Shown: piece by piece, positions 36,326-44,144 of the stretch
Numbering within the stretch: the first letter of the stretch is position 1
How the letters are laid out: every line of letters begins with the position of its first letter
Translations under genes and position numbers: made by a program
DNA from: Rubrobacter xylanophilus
Lineage (GTDB): Bacteria; Actinomycetota; Rubrobacteria; Rubrobacterales; Rubrobacteraceae
DNA length: 64,000 nt
NCBI RefSeq assembly: GCF_007164525.1
Contig: NZ_AP019791.1
Coordinates: forward strand, 1,413,501 to 1,477,500
Direction of reading: 5' to 3'
The notes under the pieces: generated by a model
Told to the model about the DNA's origin: nothing
The model's input: only the letters and a program-made list of their open reading frames with translations
The model's database searches: none

Positions 36326-36720
36326 CGCGCAACCTCCTCTATGGCCCGCTCGATCTCCGCTCTGGCGTTGCGCATGTCGTAGAGCGCAAGCCCCAACCGG
36401 GCGTCGAGCCCGGTGATCGCCGCGAGCGCAGCGCCCCCCTCCATGCGCACCACCAGCACGTAGCCGCCGTCGGCCCGAACCCTGGCCTGCACGACCCGCT
36501 CCTTGCCGTTCTCCCGGGCCACGCCGTCCAGAAGCCCGGTCAGAGCACCGAGCATGGCCTGCACCCGCTCGCGATCCACCCCCTCAGGGTGGGAAGTCCC
36601 CAGAAGCTTCCCCTCCCGCGTAAGCACTGCACAGGACCGGATGTCCGGGGAGAGCGCCCGGAGATCGGCCAGCACCTGCTCCAGATCCCTCCCCTCTCTT
36701 TCGCCAGACTTCTCGGTCAC
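36322..36720 (-). CDS. roadblock/LC7-domain protein
   Basis: 132 residues from GTG 36720, which has GAGGAGG upstream. The profile, beginning LEQVLADLRALSPDIRSCAVL and ending DMRNARAEIERAIEE, fits the roadblock/LC7 fold that pairs with small Ras-like GTPases (MglB type). No mglA-like gene is adjacent. TATAAT near 36759-36764 lies about 40 nt upstream on the minus strand. It heads an operon with the membrane protein and LOG gene. Confidence 0.8.
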   Translation of the reverse strand: MTEKSGEREGRDLEQVLADLRALSPDIRSCAVLTREGKLLGTSHPEGVDRERVQAMLGALTGLLDGVARENGKERVVQARVRADGGYVLVVRMEGGAALAAITGLDARLGLALYDMRNARAEIERAIEEVAR

Positions 36721-36800
36721 GAATCCTCCTCGGCTAGCTCCGCCCTCGAAGGAGGCATTATACTCCCGATTTTCCCGGCCCTGGCGCTCTTGCCAACCTC

Positions 36801-36829
36801 TTAACATCTCCTCCCAGGAGTGCTATATT
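36801..36829 (+). promoter_or_regulatory. promoter of tRNA-Val
   Basis: TTAACA (36801-36806) and TATATT (36824-36829) are 17 nt apart. The predicted start lies about 7 nt before the mature tRNA. Confidence 0.7.
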
Positions 36830-36842
36830 TTCAGAGCCTTCC

Positions 36843-36914
36843 GGGCGATTAGCTCAGTGGGAGAGCGCTGCCTTCACACGGCAGAGGTCGCTGGTTCGAA
36901 CCCAGCATCGCCCA
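36843..36914 (+). tRNA. tRNA-Val (CAC)
   Basis: 72 nt, no encoded CCA. The acceptor stem is GGGCGAT with ATCGCCC, the anticodon loop is TTCACAC and the T loop is TTCGAAC. It reads GUG, the main valine codon in this GC-rich genome. Confidence 0.95.
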
Positions 36915-37140
36915 CTCTGAAAAAGCGCCGATTCTGCAGGAAAAACCCATCGAGCGAGAGCAGGCCCCGGCATCGAATCGGAGTCTTTGTGCAGCAGCGC
37001 AGAGAATGATCAATCTCCATCCGATCACAGGTCTTGCGCACCGTGAGGTCGTCCATAATCCTCGAATCTTCAGCCGACTCACCTCAGAAGGCCAGAGACC
37101 TTTTTAGAGGCGGCTCCATGTGCTACCCTTTGTGGAGCTT

Positions 37141-37213
37141 GGGCCCGTAGCTCAGTTGGGAGAGCGCCGCCTTCGCATGGCGGAGGTCACGAGTTCGAGT
37201 CTCGTCGGGTCCA
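37141..37213 (+). tRNA. tRNA-Ala (CGC)
   Basis: 73 nt, no encoded CCA. The anticodon loop is TTCGCAT. The acceptor stem carries the G3-U70 wobble that identifies alanine tRNAs. A CTTCTTTTTT run directly follows and may end transcription. Confidence 0.95.
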
Positions 37214-37298
37214 CTTCTTTTTTCCCTGCAAATCCTGAGGAACCACAGAAAGCCCCGGAGCGTGTACGGGGCTCATGTGCAGCAACCCGGAGCAGAAC

Positions 37299-37500
37299 TC
37301 ATCCGATAACCTCGCCCATCGCGCTGGTTACGGCGCGGCCCATGGAGGGCAGGTAGCGGCTGTAAGCGTCGAAGGTCATGGCCACGGTGGCGCGCCCAGC
37401 AGCTCCTGTACGAGTCTGGAATGGGCACCCCGACTCAGAGGATCAGGGTAGCGCATGCGTATCTCAAGTTGCAAAAACGGATCTCCGGAAGACCGGCTCC
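37299..37500 (-). pseudogene. C-terminal remnant of a tyrosine recombinase/integrase
   Basis: On the minus strand three frames in succession give GLPEIRFCNLRYACATLIL, then SRGAHSRLVQELLG, then RATVAMTFDAYSRYLPSM and a stop. Together they match the end of phage-type integrases (IRFHDLRHTCATLLL, then GAHSRLVQELLGHATVAMTLD and a Tyr). Two frameshifts, the change of the catalytic His to Cys and loss of everything upstream show it is dead. It lies between two tRNA genes, common integration targets. Confidence 0.8.
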
Positions 37501-37937
37501 TATTTATTTAATGGAGACTCCGCTCATAAGCGTCGGAGCCCGAATCTGGATAAGCAATCCGCTCGAAGAGGACTGATGGCAGTCGCTACAGGGTATCCGC
37601 GGCAGCGACATTCTGGACTTTGCAGCTATACTGCAGGCGCTGCCCGCAGAAGTTCACCGCCTCAAGCCGCGCTTACATGTAAGAAAAAGAAGTCTCCGGC
37701 GCCCCGCAGGCCGCCATCCCCGCCAACCAACACCCGTGCTCCGTCCAAGCCCCCGGACAACCCTAACCCCCGGATCGCCCCGCGCCTGCCCTCAAGGTCT
37801 GGCCGGCCCCCGTTCGAGGGCATCGATGATCAACGCGTAGGCGTTGGGGTCGCAGCTATCCCCACATGCCCGGAGGGGTCATAGGGATGACGCTCCTGCA
37901 GGAGGATGTTGATCACCTGCTGCCGGAAACCGGCGAG

Positions 37938-37973
37938 AAAAAGGAAGAGGGCAAGAGGCCCAAAAGCCTCTTG
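37938..37973 (-). terminator. terminator of tRNA-Arg
   Basis: An 8-bp stem (CAAGAGGC with GCCTCTTG, 37952-37973) and 6-nt loop are followed on the minus strand by CCCTCTTCCTTTTTC. It lies about 11 bp after the tRNA. Confidence 0.75.
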
Positions 37974-37983
37974 TGGTGGGGAG

Positions 37984-38056
37984 CGGGCCTGGAAGGATTC
38001 GAACCTCCGACACGCGGCCCCGGAAACCGCTGCTCTATCCCCTGAGCTACAGGCCC
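37984..38056 (-). tRNA. tRNA-Arg (CCG)
   Basis: 73 nt, no encoded CCA. The acceptor stem is GGGCCTG with CAGGCCC, discriminator G, and the anticodon loop TTCCGGG gives CCG. It reads CGG. Confidence 0.94.
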
Positions 38057-38130
38057 GTGGAAACTGCGTGCAAGAATATACCGCAGGACGCCATGATCGG
38101 CAACGGGGATAGGTTCTTTCTTGCCTCTGC

Positions 38131-38136
38131 TATACT
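38131..38136 (+). promoter_or_regulatory. -10 element of the phosphoesterase gene
   Basis: TATACT ends 14 nt before the ATG at 38151, giving a leader of roughly 8 nt without a ribosome binding site. Confidence 0.5.
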
Positions 38137-38150
38137 AGCCCGACCTGTCA

Positions 38151-38912
38151 ATGTACGCGGTGATCTCGGACATCCACGGCAACCTGGAGGCGCTTGAGGC
38201 GGTGCTCGCGGACATGCCCGACGGGGTGGAGACCGTCTACTGCCTGGGGGACGTCGTGGGTTACGGGGCGAGCCCCAACGAGTGCTGCGAGCTGGTGCGC
38301 GAGAGAGGGATGCCGACCATCTCCGGGAACCACGACCTGGCGGTCACCGACCTCTCCACCGACCTCGACTGGTTCAACCCGGTGGCGGCAGCGGCCGTGC
38401 TCTGGACGCGGGAGCGGCTGAGCGAGGAGAACGCCGAGTTCCTGAGGACCCGGCCGCGGACCATCAGCACCGAGGGAGCGCTCTTCGTACACGGCTCCAT
38501 CCGGGATCCGGACGAGTACATCACCACCTCCTCGGCCGCCGAGGAGAACCTGGAGCTGCTCAAGAGCCGCCACCCCGGTCTGCCGGTGTGCTTCTTCGGG
38601 CACACCCACGTAAAGGCCGTGGCCCCTCCCCCGCCGGATGATGCGGTGCTGGACAAGGGGAGGTTCGACCTCGGGGTGGATGGTCCCTACCTGCTCAACC
38701 CCGGCTCCGTGGGCCAGCCGCGCGACGGCGACCCGTTAGCCTCCTACGTGCTCGTCGAGGCGGGGAACGTCGGGGCGGCCGAGAACGGCCGGCCGGCGGG
38801 ACCGGTCGTCACCTACCGGGCCGTCGAGTACGACATAGAGCGGGCGCAGGCCAAGATCCGGGCGGCCGGGCTTCCGGAGATGCTGGCCGAGCGGCTGGCG
38901 GTCGGCCGTTAG
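38151..38912 (+). CDS. calcineurin-like metallophosphoesterase (YfcE/MJ0936-like)
   Basis: 253 residues. All metal-binding motifs are present: SDIHGNLEAL, GDVVGYG, SGNHD and GHTHVKA. It belongs to the small YfcE-like class of phosphodiesterases/phosphatases with unknown natural substrate. dtd follows 6 nt later, so they are one operon. Confidence 0.92.
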   Translation: MYAVISDIHGNLEALEAVLADMPDGVETVYCLGDVVGYGASPNECCELVRERGMPTISGNHDLAVTDLSTDLDWFNPVAAAAVLWTRERLSEENAEFLRTRPRTISTEGALFVHGSIRDPDEYITTSSAAEENLELLKSRHPGLPVCFFGHTHVKAVAPPPPDDAVLDKGRFDLGVDGPYLLNPGSVGQPRDGDPLASYVLVEAGNVGAAENGRPAGPVVTYRAVEYDIERAQAKIRAAGLPEMLAERLAVGR

Positions 38913-38918
38913 GGGAAG

Positions 38919-39359
38919 ATGCGGGTAGTCCTGCAGCGGGTGAAGAGGGCCTCGGTCACGGTCGAGGGCGAGACCGTCGCGAGCATCGGGGAGGGCCTGC
39001 TGCTACTCGTCGGCGTGGGACGGGAGGACGGCGAGGCCGAGGCGGAGTGGCTTGCCGGGAAGGTGGCCAGCCTGCGCATCTTCGGCGACGAGCAGGGAAA
39101 GATGAACCTGAGCGTGCGGGACGTGGGGGGCGAGGTGCTCGCCGTCTCGCAGTTCACCCTGCTCGCCGACACCCGCAAGGGCAACCGCCCGAGCTTCATC
39201 CGGGCCGCCAATCCGGAGGAGGCCGAGCCGCTCTTCGAGTACTTCTGCGAGCGGCTGCGCGAAGCTGGGGTCTCCTCCGTCGAGACCGGCGTGTTCGGGG
39301 CGGTGATGGACGTCGAGCTCGTGAATGCCGGTCCGGTGACCATAGTGTTGGATCGCTAG
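38919..39359 (+). CDS. dtd: D-aminoacyl-tRNA deacylase
   Basis: 146 residues, full length. [17 protein letters not shown] and the C-terminal [10 protein letters not shown] (the Gly-cisPro-type region reads NAGPVT) are the DTD signatures. It removes D-amino acids, and glycine from tRNA-Ala. It follows the phosphoesterase gene. Its TAG stop shares CTAG with the convergent methyltransferase. Confidence 0.95.
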   Translation: MRVVLQRVKRASVTVEGETVASIGEGLLLLVGVGREDGEAEAEWLAGKVASLRIFGDEQGKMNLSVRDVGGEVLAVSQFTLLADTRKGNRPSFIRAANPEEAEPLFEYFCERLREAGVSSVETGVFGAVMDVELVNAGPVTIVLDR

Positions 39360-40147
39360 GGGACCCGACCCTCCACGTACAGGGTGGCGGGTCGGGTGTA
39401 GCCCTCGCGGCGAATGCGAGAGCACAGCTCTTCCCACCGGCGGCGGAAACGGGCGGCGTTGCGCGGAGGGAGGCGCAAGATCTCCTCCGGCTCACCTTCT
39501 GAGAGGACCAGCCTGTCCAGGTGGCGCAGGGGATGGGGCGGGAGCATCCTCCACCGGACGTCCCCCAGAAAGCGCTCGTGCAGGCGGATCAGGCGCTCCG
39601 GCGGACCCACACCGTAGAGCGTCTCCCCGCGCAGCTCGCGGTGGAGGTCCGCGCGCAATCGCTCCTCCTCCACCTGGACCGCCGGCACCCGGTCAACGAA
39701 GTCGTCGGTCGCGATCCGCCCGCCGGGGCGCACCAGGCGCACGAGGGCCGAGAGGGTCTCCTCCGCCCCGCGTTCCCCGCCATCGAGCTCGTGGAAGAGC
39801 CCGGAGGAGTAGGCCAGGTCGAAGCTCTCAGGCTCCAGCGGCGGTTCCCGCACGTCGCCCGCGACCAGCCGCACGCCCTCTATCCCGTCCCGCAGCAGTG
39901 CCTCGCGCGCCGCAAGCACGCGTCCGAGGTCAAGCTCCAGCGCCGTAACGCTCCCCCCCCTCTCCACGAGCCCTTCCAGCCACAGTGGAGAGACACCTCC
40001 GGCGTAGAGGACGTCCAGGCCGCGTAGGTCGCCGAGAAGGCTCAGGTGCCGGTCGCAGAAGGAGATCAGATCTTCGTGGTAGTCCTCCAGCTCCCGGCGG
40101 GTGAGCGGGGGAACCTCCTGCCCTCCCTGTATAATCTCGCGCGCCAT
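39356..40147 (-). CDS. SAM-dependent methyltransferase (class I)
   Basis: 263 residues from ATG 40147. [17 protein letters not shown] is motif [10 protein letters not shown] gives the ribose-binding acid, and [12 protein letters not shown] is motif post-I/III. The substrate is unknown. The ATG overlaps the ATG of the divergent ABC-F gene (CATG). No later start codon keeps motif I, so the overlap seems real. GACAAT lies 7 nt before the start on the minus strand. Confidence 0.82.
   Translation of the reverse strand: MAREIIQGGQEVPPLTRRELEDYHEDLISFCDRHLSLLGDLRGLDVLYAGGVSPLWLEGLVERGGSVTALELDLGRVLAAREALLRDGIEGVRLVAGDVREPPLEPESFDLAYSSGLFHELDGGERGAEETLSALVRLVRPGGRIATDDFVDRVPAVQVEEERLRADLHRELRGETLYGVGPPERLIRLHERFLGDVRWRMLPPHPLRHLDRLVLSEGEPEEILRLPPRNAARFRRRWEELCSRIRREGYTRPATLYVEGRVP
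40130..40135 (+). promoter_or_regulatory. -10 element of the ABC-F gene
   Basis: A perfect TATAAT ends 10 nt before the ATG at 40146. It lies inside the first codons of the divergent methyltransferase gene. There is no -35 box and no Shine-Dalgarno. Confidence 0.6.
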
Positions 40148-42041
40148 GAAAGTGATTGTCGCAAGCAACCTCGTAAAGCACCAGGGAAACCTCCGGGTCC
40201 TCTCGGGGGCCTCGCTCGCCATAGAGGCCGGAGAGAAGGTGGGGCTCGTCGGGCGCAACGGGGCGGGGAAGACCACCCTGCTCGAGATCCTCGCCGGACG
40301 GCTCCGCCCCGACGAGGGCTCGGTGGAGTACCCGGGCGGCGCCCGGGTGGGGATGACCGACCAGAGCCTCTACGCCGGAGAGCGCGGCCAGATCACGCTG
40401 GAGCAGGAGATAGTCTCGGCCTTCGAGCCCCTCATGCGGCGCGAGGCGGAGCTCAGGGAACTCGAAGAGCGCCTCTCGGGAGAGCCCTCCAAGGAGCTGC
40501 TGGAGCGCTACGGGCGGCTGCAGGCCGAGTTCGAGCGCGACGGGGGCTACAGCTACCGGGCGCGGGCGGCCTCGGCCATCTCGGGGCTCGGCTTCGATCC
40601 CGAGGACTGGAAGCGCCCCTTGTCCTCCTTCTCCGGCGGGGAGCAGAGCCGCATAGCCCTGGCGCGGCTCCTGCTCGAGGAGCCGGACCTCCTCCTGCTC
40701 GACGAGCCGACGAACCATCTGGACCTGAAGGCCATGGAGTGGCTGGAGGAGTTCCTGAAGGGCATAAGGAGCGCGGTGCTCGTCGTCTCCCACGACCGGC
40801 ACTTCCTGGACGCGGTGGCCGACTGCATCCTGGAGCTCGAAGAGGGGCGCCTGGAGCGCTACTCCGGGAACTACACCCGCTACGCGGCCGAGAAGGCCGC
40901 CCGCCAGGAGCGTCTCGCCCGCAAGGCCAAGGCCAACGCCGAGCGCAGGGCCCAGCTCGAGCGCTTCATCGAGAGGAACCGGGCCAAGGCCCGCAAGGCG
41001 AGTCAGGCCAAGAGCAAGCAGAAGCTCCTGGAGAGGATGGAGAAGCTGGAACCCCCGAGAAAGGACCGCAGGGGAATGCGGCTGGAGCTCGGCGGGGCAG
41101 CGCGTTCGGGGCGGGTGGTCCTGGAGATGGAGGACGTCGAGTACGCCCACGGTGAAGATGGTGGCGAGAGCGCGCTATCGGAGGTCAACCTCGTCATCGA
41201 GCGGGGGGAGAAGGTCGCGCTCGTCGGCCCCAACGGGGCCGGGAAGAGCACTCTGATGCGCCTGGCCGCCGGAGAGCTCGCCCCCAGAAGGGGCAGCGTG
41301 AGGCTCGGGCACAACGTCCACCCCGCCTACCAGGACCAGCAGCTCACCGGTCTCGACGACCGCAAGACCCTCCTGCGGGAGACCGTGGACAAGACCGGCC
41401 TGGATGCGGAAGACGCCCGCGACCTGCTCGGGGCCTTCCTCTTCTCCGGGGACGAGGTCTTCAAGAAGGTCTCATCGCTCTCCGGCGGCGAGCGGAGCCG
41501 GCTCGCGCTCGCCGAGATCGTCGCCGGGGAGGCCAACTTCCTGCTGCTGGACGAGCCGACGAACAACCTGGACATCCCCTCCCGCGAGGCGCTCGAGGAG
41601 GCGCTGGCGGCATACGGCGGGACCGCCCTCATCATCTCCCACGACCGCTACCTCCTGCGCCGGGTCGCCGACCGCATCATAGAGCTGGAGGACGGCAAGC
41701 TCCACGACTACCCCGGCGGCTACGACTACTACCGCTCACACCGGCGGGTGGAGGCCAGGGAACCCGGCAGGAGAAAGGAGCGCCGGCGACGGGTCCGCCC
41801 GGGACAGAGCCCCGAGCAAAGCGTGCTCGCCGCCCGGCTCGTCGCCGTCGAGGGGGAGATAGAGGCCGTGGAGCGGAGGATCAGCCGGCTCGAAAAAGAG
41901 CTTGCCACCGCCGAGCTCTACGCCGACGGCCGGCGCTCGCGCCAGGTCGTCCTGGAGCACCGGGAGCTCAAGGGCATGCTGGAGCGTCTCTACGCCGACT
42001 GGGAAGGGTTGCTGGAGGAGGCCGAGCGCGCCGGCCTGTAG
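40146..42041 (+). CDS. ABC-F family ATPase (ribosome-associated)
   Basis: 631 residues. Two ABC domains have Walker A GRNGAGKTTL and GPNGAGKSTL, signatures SFSGGEQSRIAL and SLSGGERSRLAL, and Walker B DEPTNHLD and DEPTNNLD. The inter-domain linker (about 240-310) is Lys/Arg-rich (AKARKASQAKSKQKLL), and a C-terminal coiled coil follows. There are no membrane segments. Such proteins act on stalled ribosomes or give antibiotic resistance. The length and C-terminal coiled coil resemble the Uup/EttA group. Confidence 0.93.
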   Translation: MKVIVASNLVKHQGNLRVLSGASLAIEAGEKVGLVGRNGAGKTTLLEILAGRLRPDEGSVEYPGGARVGMTDQSLYAGERGQITLEQEIVSAFEPLMRREAELRELEERLSGEPSKELLERYGRLQAEFERDGGYSYRARAASAISGLGFDPEDWKRPLSSFSGGEQSRIALARLLLEEPDLLLLDEPTNHLDLKAMEWLEEFLKGIRSAVLVVSHDRHFLDAVADCILELEEGRLERYSGNYTRYAAEKAARQERLARKAKANAERRAQLERFIERNRAKARKASQAKSKQKLLERMEKLEPPRKDRRGMRLELGGAARSGRVVLEMEDVEYAHGEDGGESALSEVNLVIERGEKVALVGPNGAGKSTLMRLAAGELAPRRGSVRLGHNVHPAYQDQQLTGLDDRKTLLRETVDKTGLDAEDARDLLGAFLFSGDEVFKKVSSLSGGERSRLALAEIVAGEANFLLLDEPTNNLDIPSREALEEALAAYGGTALIISHDRYLLRRVADRIIELEDGKLHDYPGGYDYYRSHRRVEAREPGRRKERRRRVRPGQSPEQSVLAARLVAVEGEIEAVERRISRLEKELATAELYADGRRSRQVVLEHRELKGMLERLYADWEGLLEEAERAGL

Positions 42042-42063
42042 CAGGAAGGAAACAAAAAGAAAG

Positions 42064-42137
42064 TCGGGACGAGAGGATTTGAACCTCCGACCTCCTCGTC
42101 CCGAACGAGGCGCGCTACCAGGCTGCGCTACGTCCCG
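42064..42137 (-). tRNA. tRNA-Pro (CGG)
   Basis: 74 nt, no encoded CCA. The acceptor stem is CGGGACG with CGTCCCG, discriminator A, and the anticodon loop TTCGGGA gives CGG. It reads CCG. A CTTTCTTTTTG run directly follows the 3' end. Confidence 0.94.
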
Positions 42138-42148
42138 ACTGTCGGGAT

Positions 42149-42176
42149 ATTATAGCAGCGGGGCGGGTTCTGTCAG
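42149..42176 (-). promoter_or_regulatory. promoter of tRNA-Pro
   Basis: On the minus strand CTGACA (42171-42176) and TATAAT (42149-42154) are 16 nt apart. The start would lie about 5 nt before the tRNA. Confidence 0.75.
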
Positions 42177-42230
42177 CCTCGGGCACACCACTCGGAACGA
42201 AGAGCCGGGATCTCGTCCCGCAGGCGGGAG

Positions 42231-43301
42231 CTATACCGCTATGAACTCTCTGTCCCGGCTGGCGTAGAGCTCCAGGGCGTTGGTTATCGCCTCGGCCACC
42301 GTGGCCGGGTAGTAGGGGTCCGAGGCCAGACGCCGCTCCTCCGGGTTGGAGAGGTGGAGCAGCTCGATCATCACCGCCGGGATGTTTGTTTCGCGCAGGA
42401 TGTCGTAGGAGCGTCCGAACTCCCCGATGTCCTTCGTGCCCAGAGCCCGGCTCACCCCCCGTTGCAGGTAGGCGGCCGCCATCCGGCCCCGGTGCGAGCG
42501 GTAGCCGAGCCGCTCGAAGTAGAAGGAGGCGGTACCGCGGGCCGCCGGGTTCGGATGGCTGGCGTGGTGGAGCGAGACGATCATCTTCGCCCCAGAGGTG
42601 TTGGCCAGGAAGGCCCGGTCGACCTGCGATACCTCCTCGTCGTCGCTGCGGGTCAGCAACACCTGCCGGGCGGGCAGGATCTGGGCAAGCTCGTGGGCCA
42701 CGGCGAGGTTGAGATCCGCCTCCGAGAGCCCACCCGGGACTACGTGACCCCGGTCCGGTCCGCCGTGCGCGGCGTCTATGACGATCGTCCCGGAGAACAG
42801 ATCCTCCGGGAAGTAGCCGTCGTTCTTGTCCGGGATCTGGTGCGTGCCCAGCGTCTGCGCGGCGTAGATGCTCAGGGTCTTGAAGACCGCACCGTCCACC
42901 ACCCCGTCGGGTTGCAGCCCGGCGTTCTTCTGGAAGTCGCGCACGGCGCGGGCGGTACGCTCGTCGAAGAGGCCGTTGACCGCACCGGGGTCGAAGCCCA
43001 GATCGTTGAGCATCCGCTGCATCTCCATCACGTCGGCCCCCCGGAAGGGCGGCTGACGCAGGTAGAGCAGGCGCCCCCCGGGCCGGTAGCCGGCCTCCAC
43101 CAGCTCCCTCCAGGTCACCGGCCCCACCAGCCCGTCGGCCAGGATGCCCACCTTCTGCTGGAAGGCCCGGACCGCAAGCTCGGTCTCCTCCCGGAAGACG
43201 CCGTCGATGCCCCGGTTGCCGAGGTCGTAGCCCAGCGCCTGCAGGCGGGTCTGCAGGTCCACGACCTCCCGGCCCCGGTCTCCCCTCCTCAGCGTGCGCA
43301 T
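42231..43301 (-). CDS. N-acetylmuramoyl-L-alanine amidase with two PG-binding domains (CwlM-like)
   Basis: 356 residues from ATG 43301. Two N-terminal PG_binding_1 repeats (about 5-65 and 80-145; DGVFREETELAVRAFQQ and NGLFDERTARAVRDFQK) precede an Amidase_3 domain. Zinc/catalytic residues are kept: His in IDAAHGGPDRG, Glu in EADLNLAV, His in SLHHAS and Glu in MIELLHLSN. There is no signal peptide, as in mycobacterial CwlM, which is a cytoplasmic regulator of MurA. Here the catalytic set looks intact. Confidence 0.88.
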   Translation of the reverse strand: MRTLRRGDRGREVVDLQTRLQALGYDLGNRGIDGVFREETELAVRAFQQKVGILADGLVGPVTWRELVEAGYRPGGRLLYLRQPPFRGADVMEMQRMLNDLGFDPGAVNGLFDERTARAVRDFQKNAGLQPDGVVDGAVFKTLSIYAAQTLGTHQIPDKNDGYFPEDLFSGTIVIDAAHGGPDRGHVVPGGLSEADLNLAVAHELAQILPARQVLLTRSDDEEVSQVDRAFLANTSGAKMIVSLHHASHPNPAARGTASFYFERLGYRSHRGRMAAAYLQRGVSRALGTKDIGEFGRSYDILRETNIPAVMIELLHLSNPEERRLASDPYYPATVAEAITNALELYASRDREFIAV

Positions 43302-43338
43302 CTCACACCCTGCCGTCGACACCCGACCCAACGAGGGA

Positions 43339-43365
43339 GCGCCGGGTGCCTCGGCATCCCGGCGC
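43339..43365 (-). terminator. hairpin after groES
   Basis: A 12-bp stem with one bulged base and a 2-nt loop (GCGCCGGG..TGCC) lies between groES and the amidase on the minus strand. The tail TCCCTCGTTGG is a weak T tract. Confidence 0.5.
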
Positions 43366-43409
43366 CCGCCCCGCTGGTTATGTGGTGCCTCTCGCGGACC
43401 GGTGAGGCT

Positions 43410-43676
43410 CTACTCCTCGACCACCCCCAGGATGTCGTCGGCGTCGAGGATCATGTAGTCGTCGCCGTTGAGGCTGATCTCGGTCCCCGAGTACTTGGCG
43501 AAGACGACGACGTCGCCCTCCTTGACCTTGATGTCCTCGGAGTCGCCCACCGCGATGACCTCGGCCGTCTGCGGCTTCTCCTTGGCGGTGTCGGGGAGCA
43601 CGATGCCCGAGGCGGTCTTCTCCTCCCGCTCGACGAGCTTGACCAGCGCGCGTTCACCTAGAGGCTTGAACTTCAT
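43410..43676 (-). CDS. groES: co-chaperonin GroES, unlinked to groEL
   Basis: 88 residues, slightly short for GroES (94-100). KPLGERALVKLVEREEKTASGIVLPD holds the start and mobile loop (split here as KPLGERALVKL and TASGIVLPD), and DYMILDADDILGVVEE is the usual end. It caps the GroEL ring. No groEL follows: the next gene is a cell-wall amidase. A strong AAGGAGGT precedes the ATG, and TATACT lies near 43729-43735. No CIRCE element was recognised. Confidence 0.93.
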   Translation of the reverse strand: MKFKPLGERALVKLVEREEKTASGIVLPDTAKEKPQTAEVIAVGDSEDIKVKEGDVVVFAKYSGTEISLNGDDYMILDADDILGVVEE

Positions 43677-43787
43677 GCCGCATACCTCCTTCTGCCTGTC
43701 CTACCTTGCACTACCCCTTGGGCACCATAGTATACGGCCCGAGGATTTTCCGGTGCAGATTCTACCCCTACGGCACCGGCGGCGCAA

Positions 43788-44099
43788 TCAGAGGTCCAGC
43801 TGCTCCATGAGCTGCTGCTTGGGCAGCGCCCCGACGGCCCGGCGGGTGATCTGACCGTTCTCGAACCGGGCGATGGTGGGGATGCTGGTCACGCTGTAGT
43901 TGAGCGTGGTGTTCTGGTTGTCGTCTACGTTGAGCTTGACGAACTTCACGTCCTCGCGAGACTCGGAGAGCTCCTCGAGCACCGGGGCCACCCGCTTGCA
44001 CGGCGCGCACCACGGCGCCCAGAAGTCCACGATTACCGGCTTGTCGGAGTCGAGCACCTCGTTCTTGAAGGTGTCGTCGGTTACGTCCTTGACCGCCAT
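43788..44099 (-). CDS. trxA: thioredoxin
   Basis: 103 residues with the active site FWAPWCAPCKRV (WCAPC; the usual TrxA has WCGPC) and cis-Pro in SIPTI. It is a cytosolic disulfide reductase. The gene is 46 bp from the PfkB kinase gene on the same strand. Confidence 0.95.
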   Translation of the reverse strand: MAVKDVTDDTFKNEVLDSDKPVIVDFWAPWCAPCKRVAPVLEELSESREDVKFVKLNVDDNQNTTLNYSVTSIPTIARFENGQITRRAVGALPKQQLMEQLDL

Positions 44100-44144
44100 G
44101 CGCCTCTCTTACCTCCGTCGCTTCGACGATGGGTCCGAACCCGG

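Larger units (their letters stand above)
37214..37983. other. 770-bp gene graveyard between tRNA-Ala and tRNA-Arg
   Basis: Apart from the integrase remnant and a terminator there is no intact gene. Base composition is uneven, with AT-rich patches (for example TATTTATTTAAT near 37501-37512) unlike the flanking genes. A minus-strand fragment near 37800-37870 reads like the C-terminus of a real protein (NAYALIIDALERG) but is broken upstream. The rest is unassigned. Confidence 0.6.

Noticed and set aside
36874-37082. Minus-strand frames ending in GDAGFEPATS-like sequence over tRNA-Val
   Set aside because: This peptide is the well-known antisense translation of tRNA genes. No protein evidence exists.
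37378-37884. 168-codon plus-strand frame between tRNA-Ala and tRNA-Arg
   Set aside because: It is Pro/Arg/Lys-rich, has no ribosome site, and overlaps the minus-strand integrase remnant, which has recognisable motifs.
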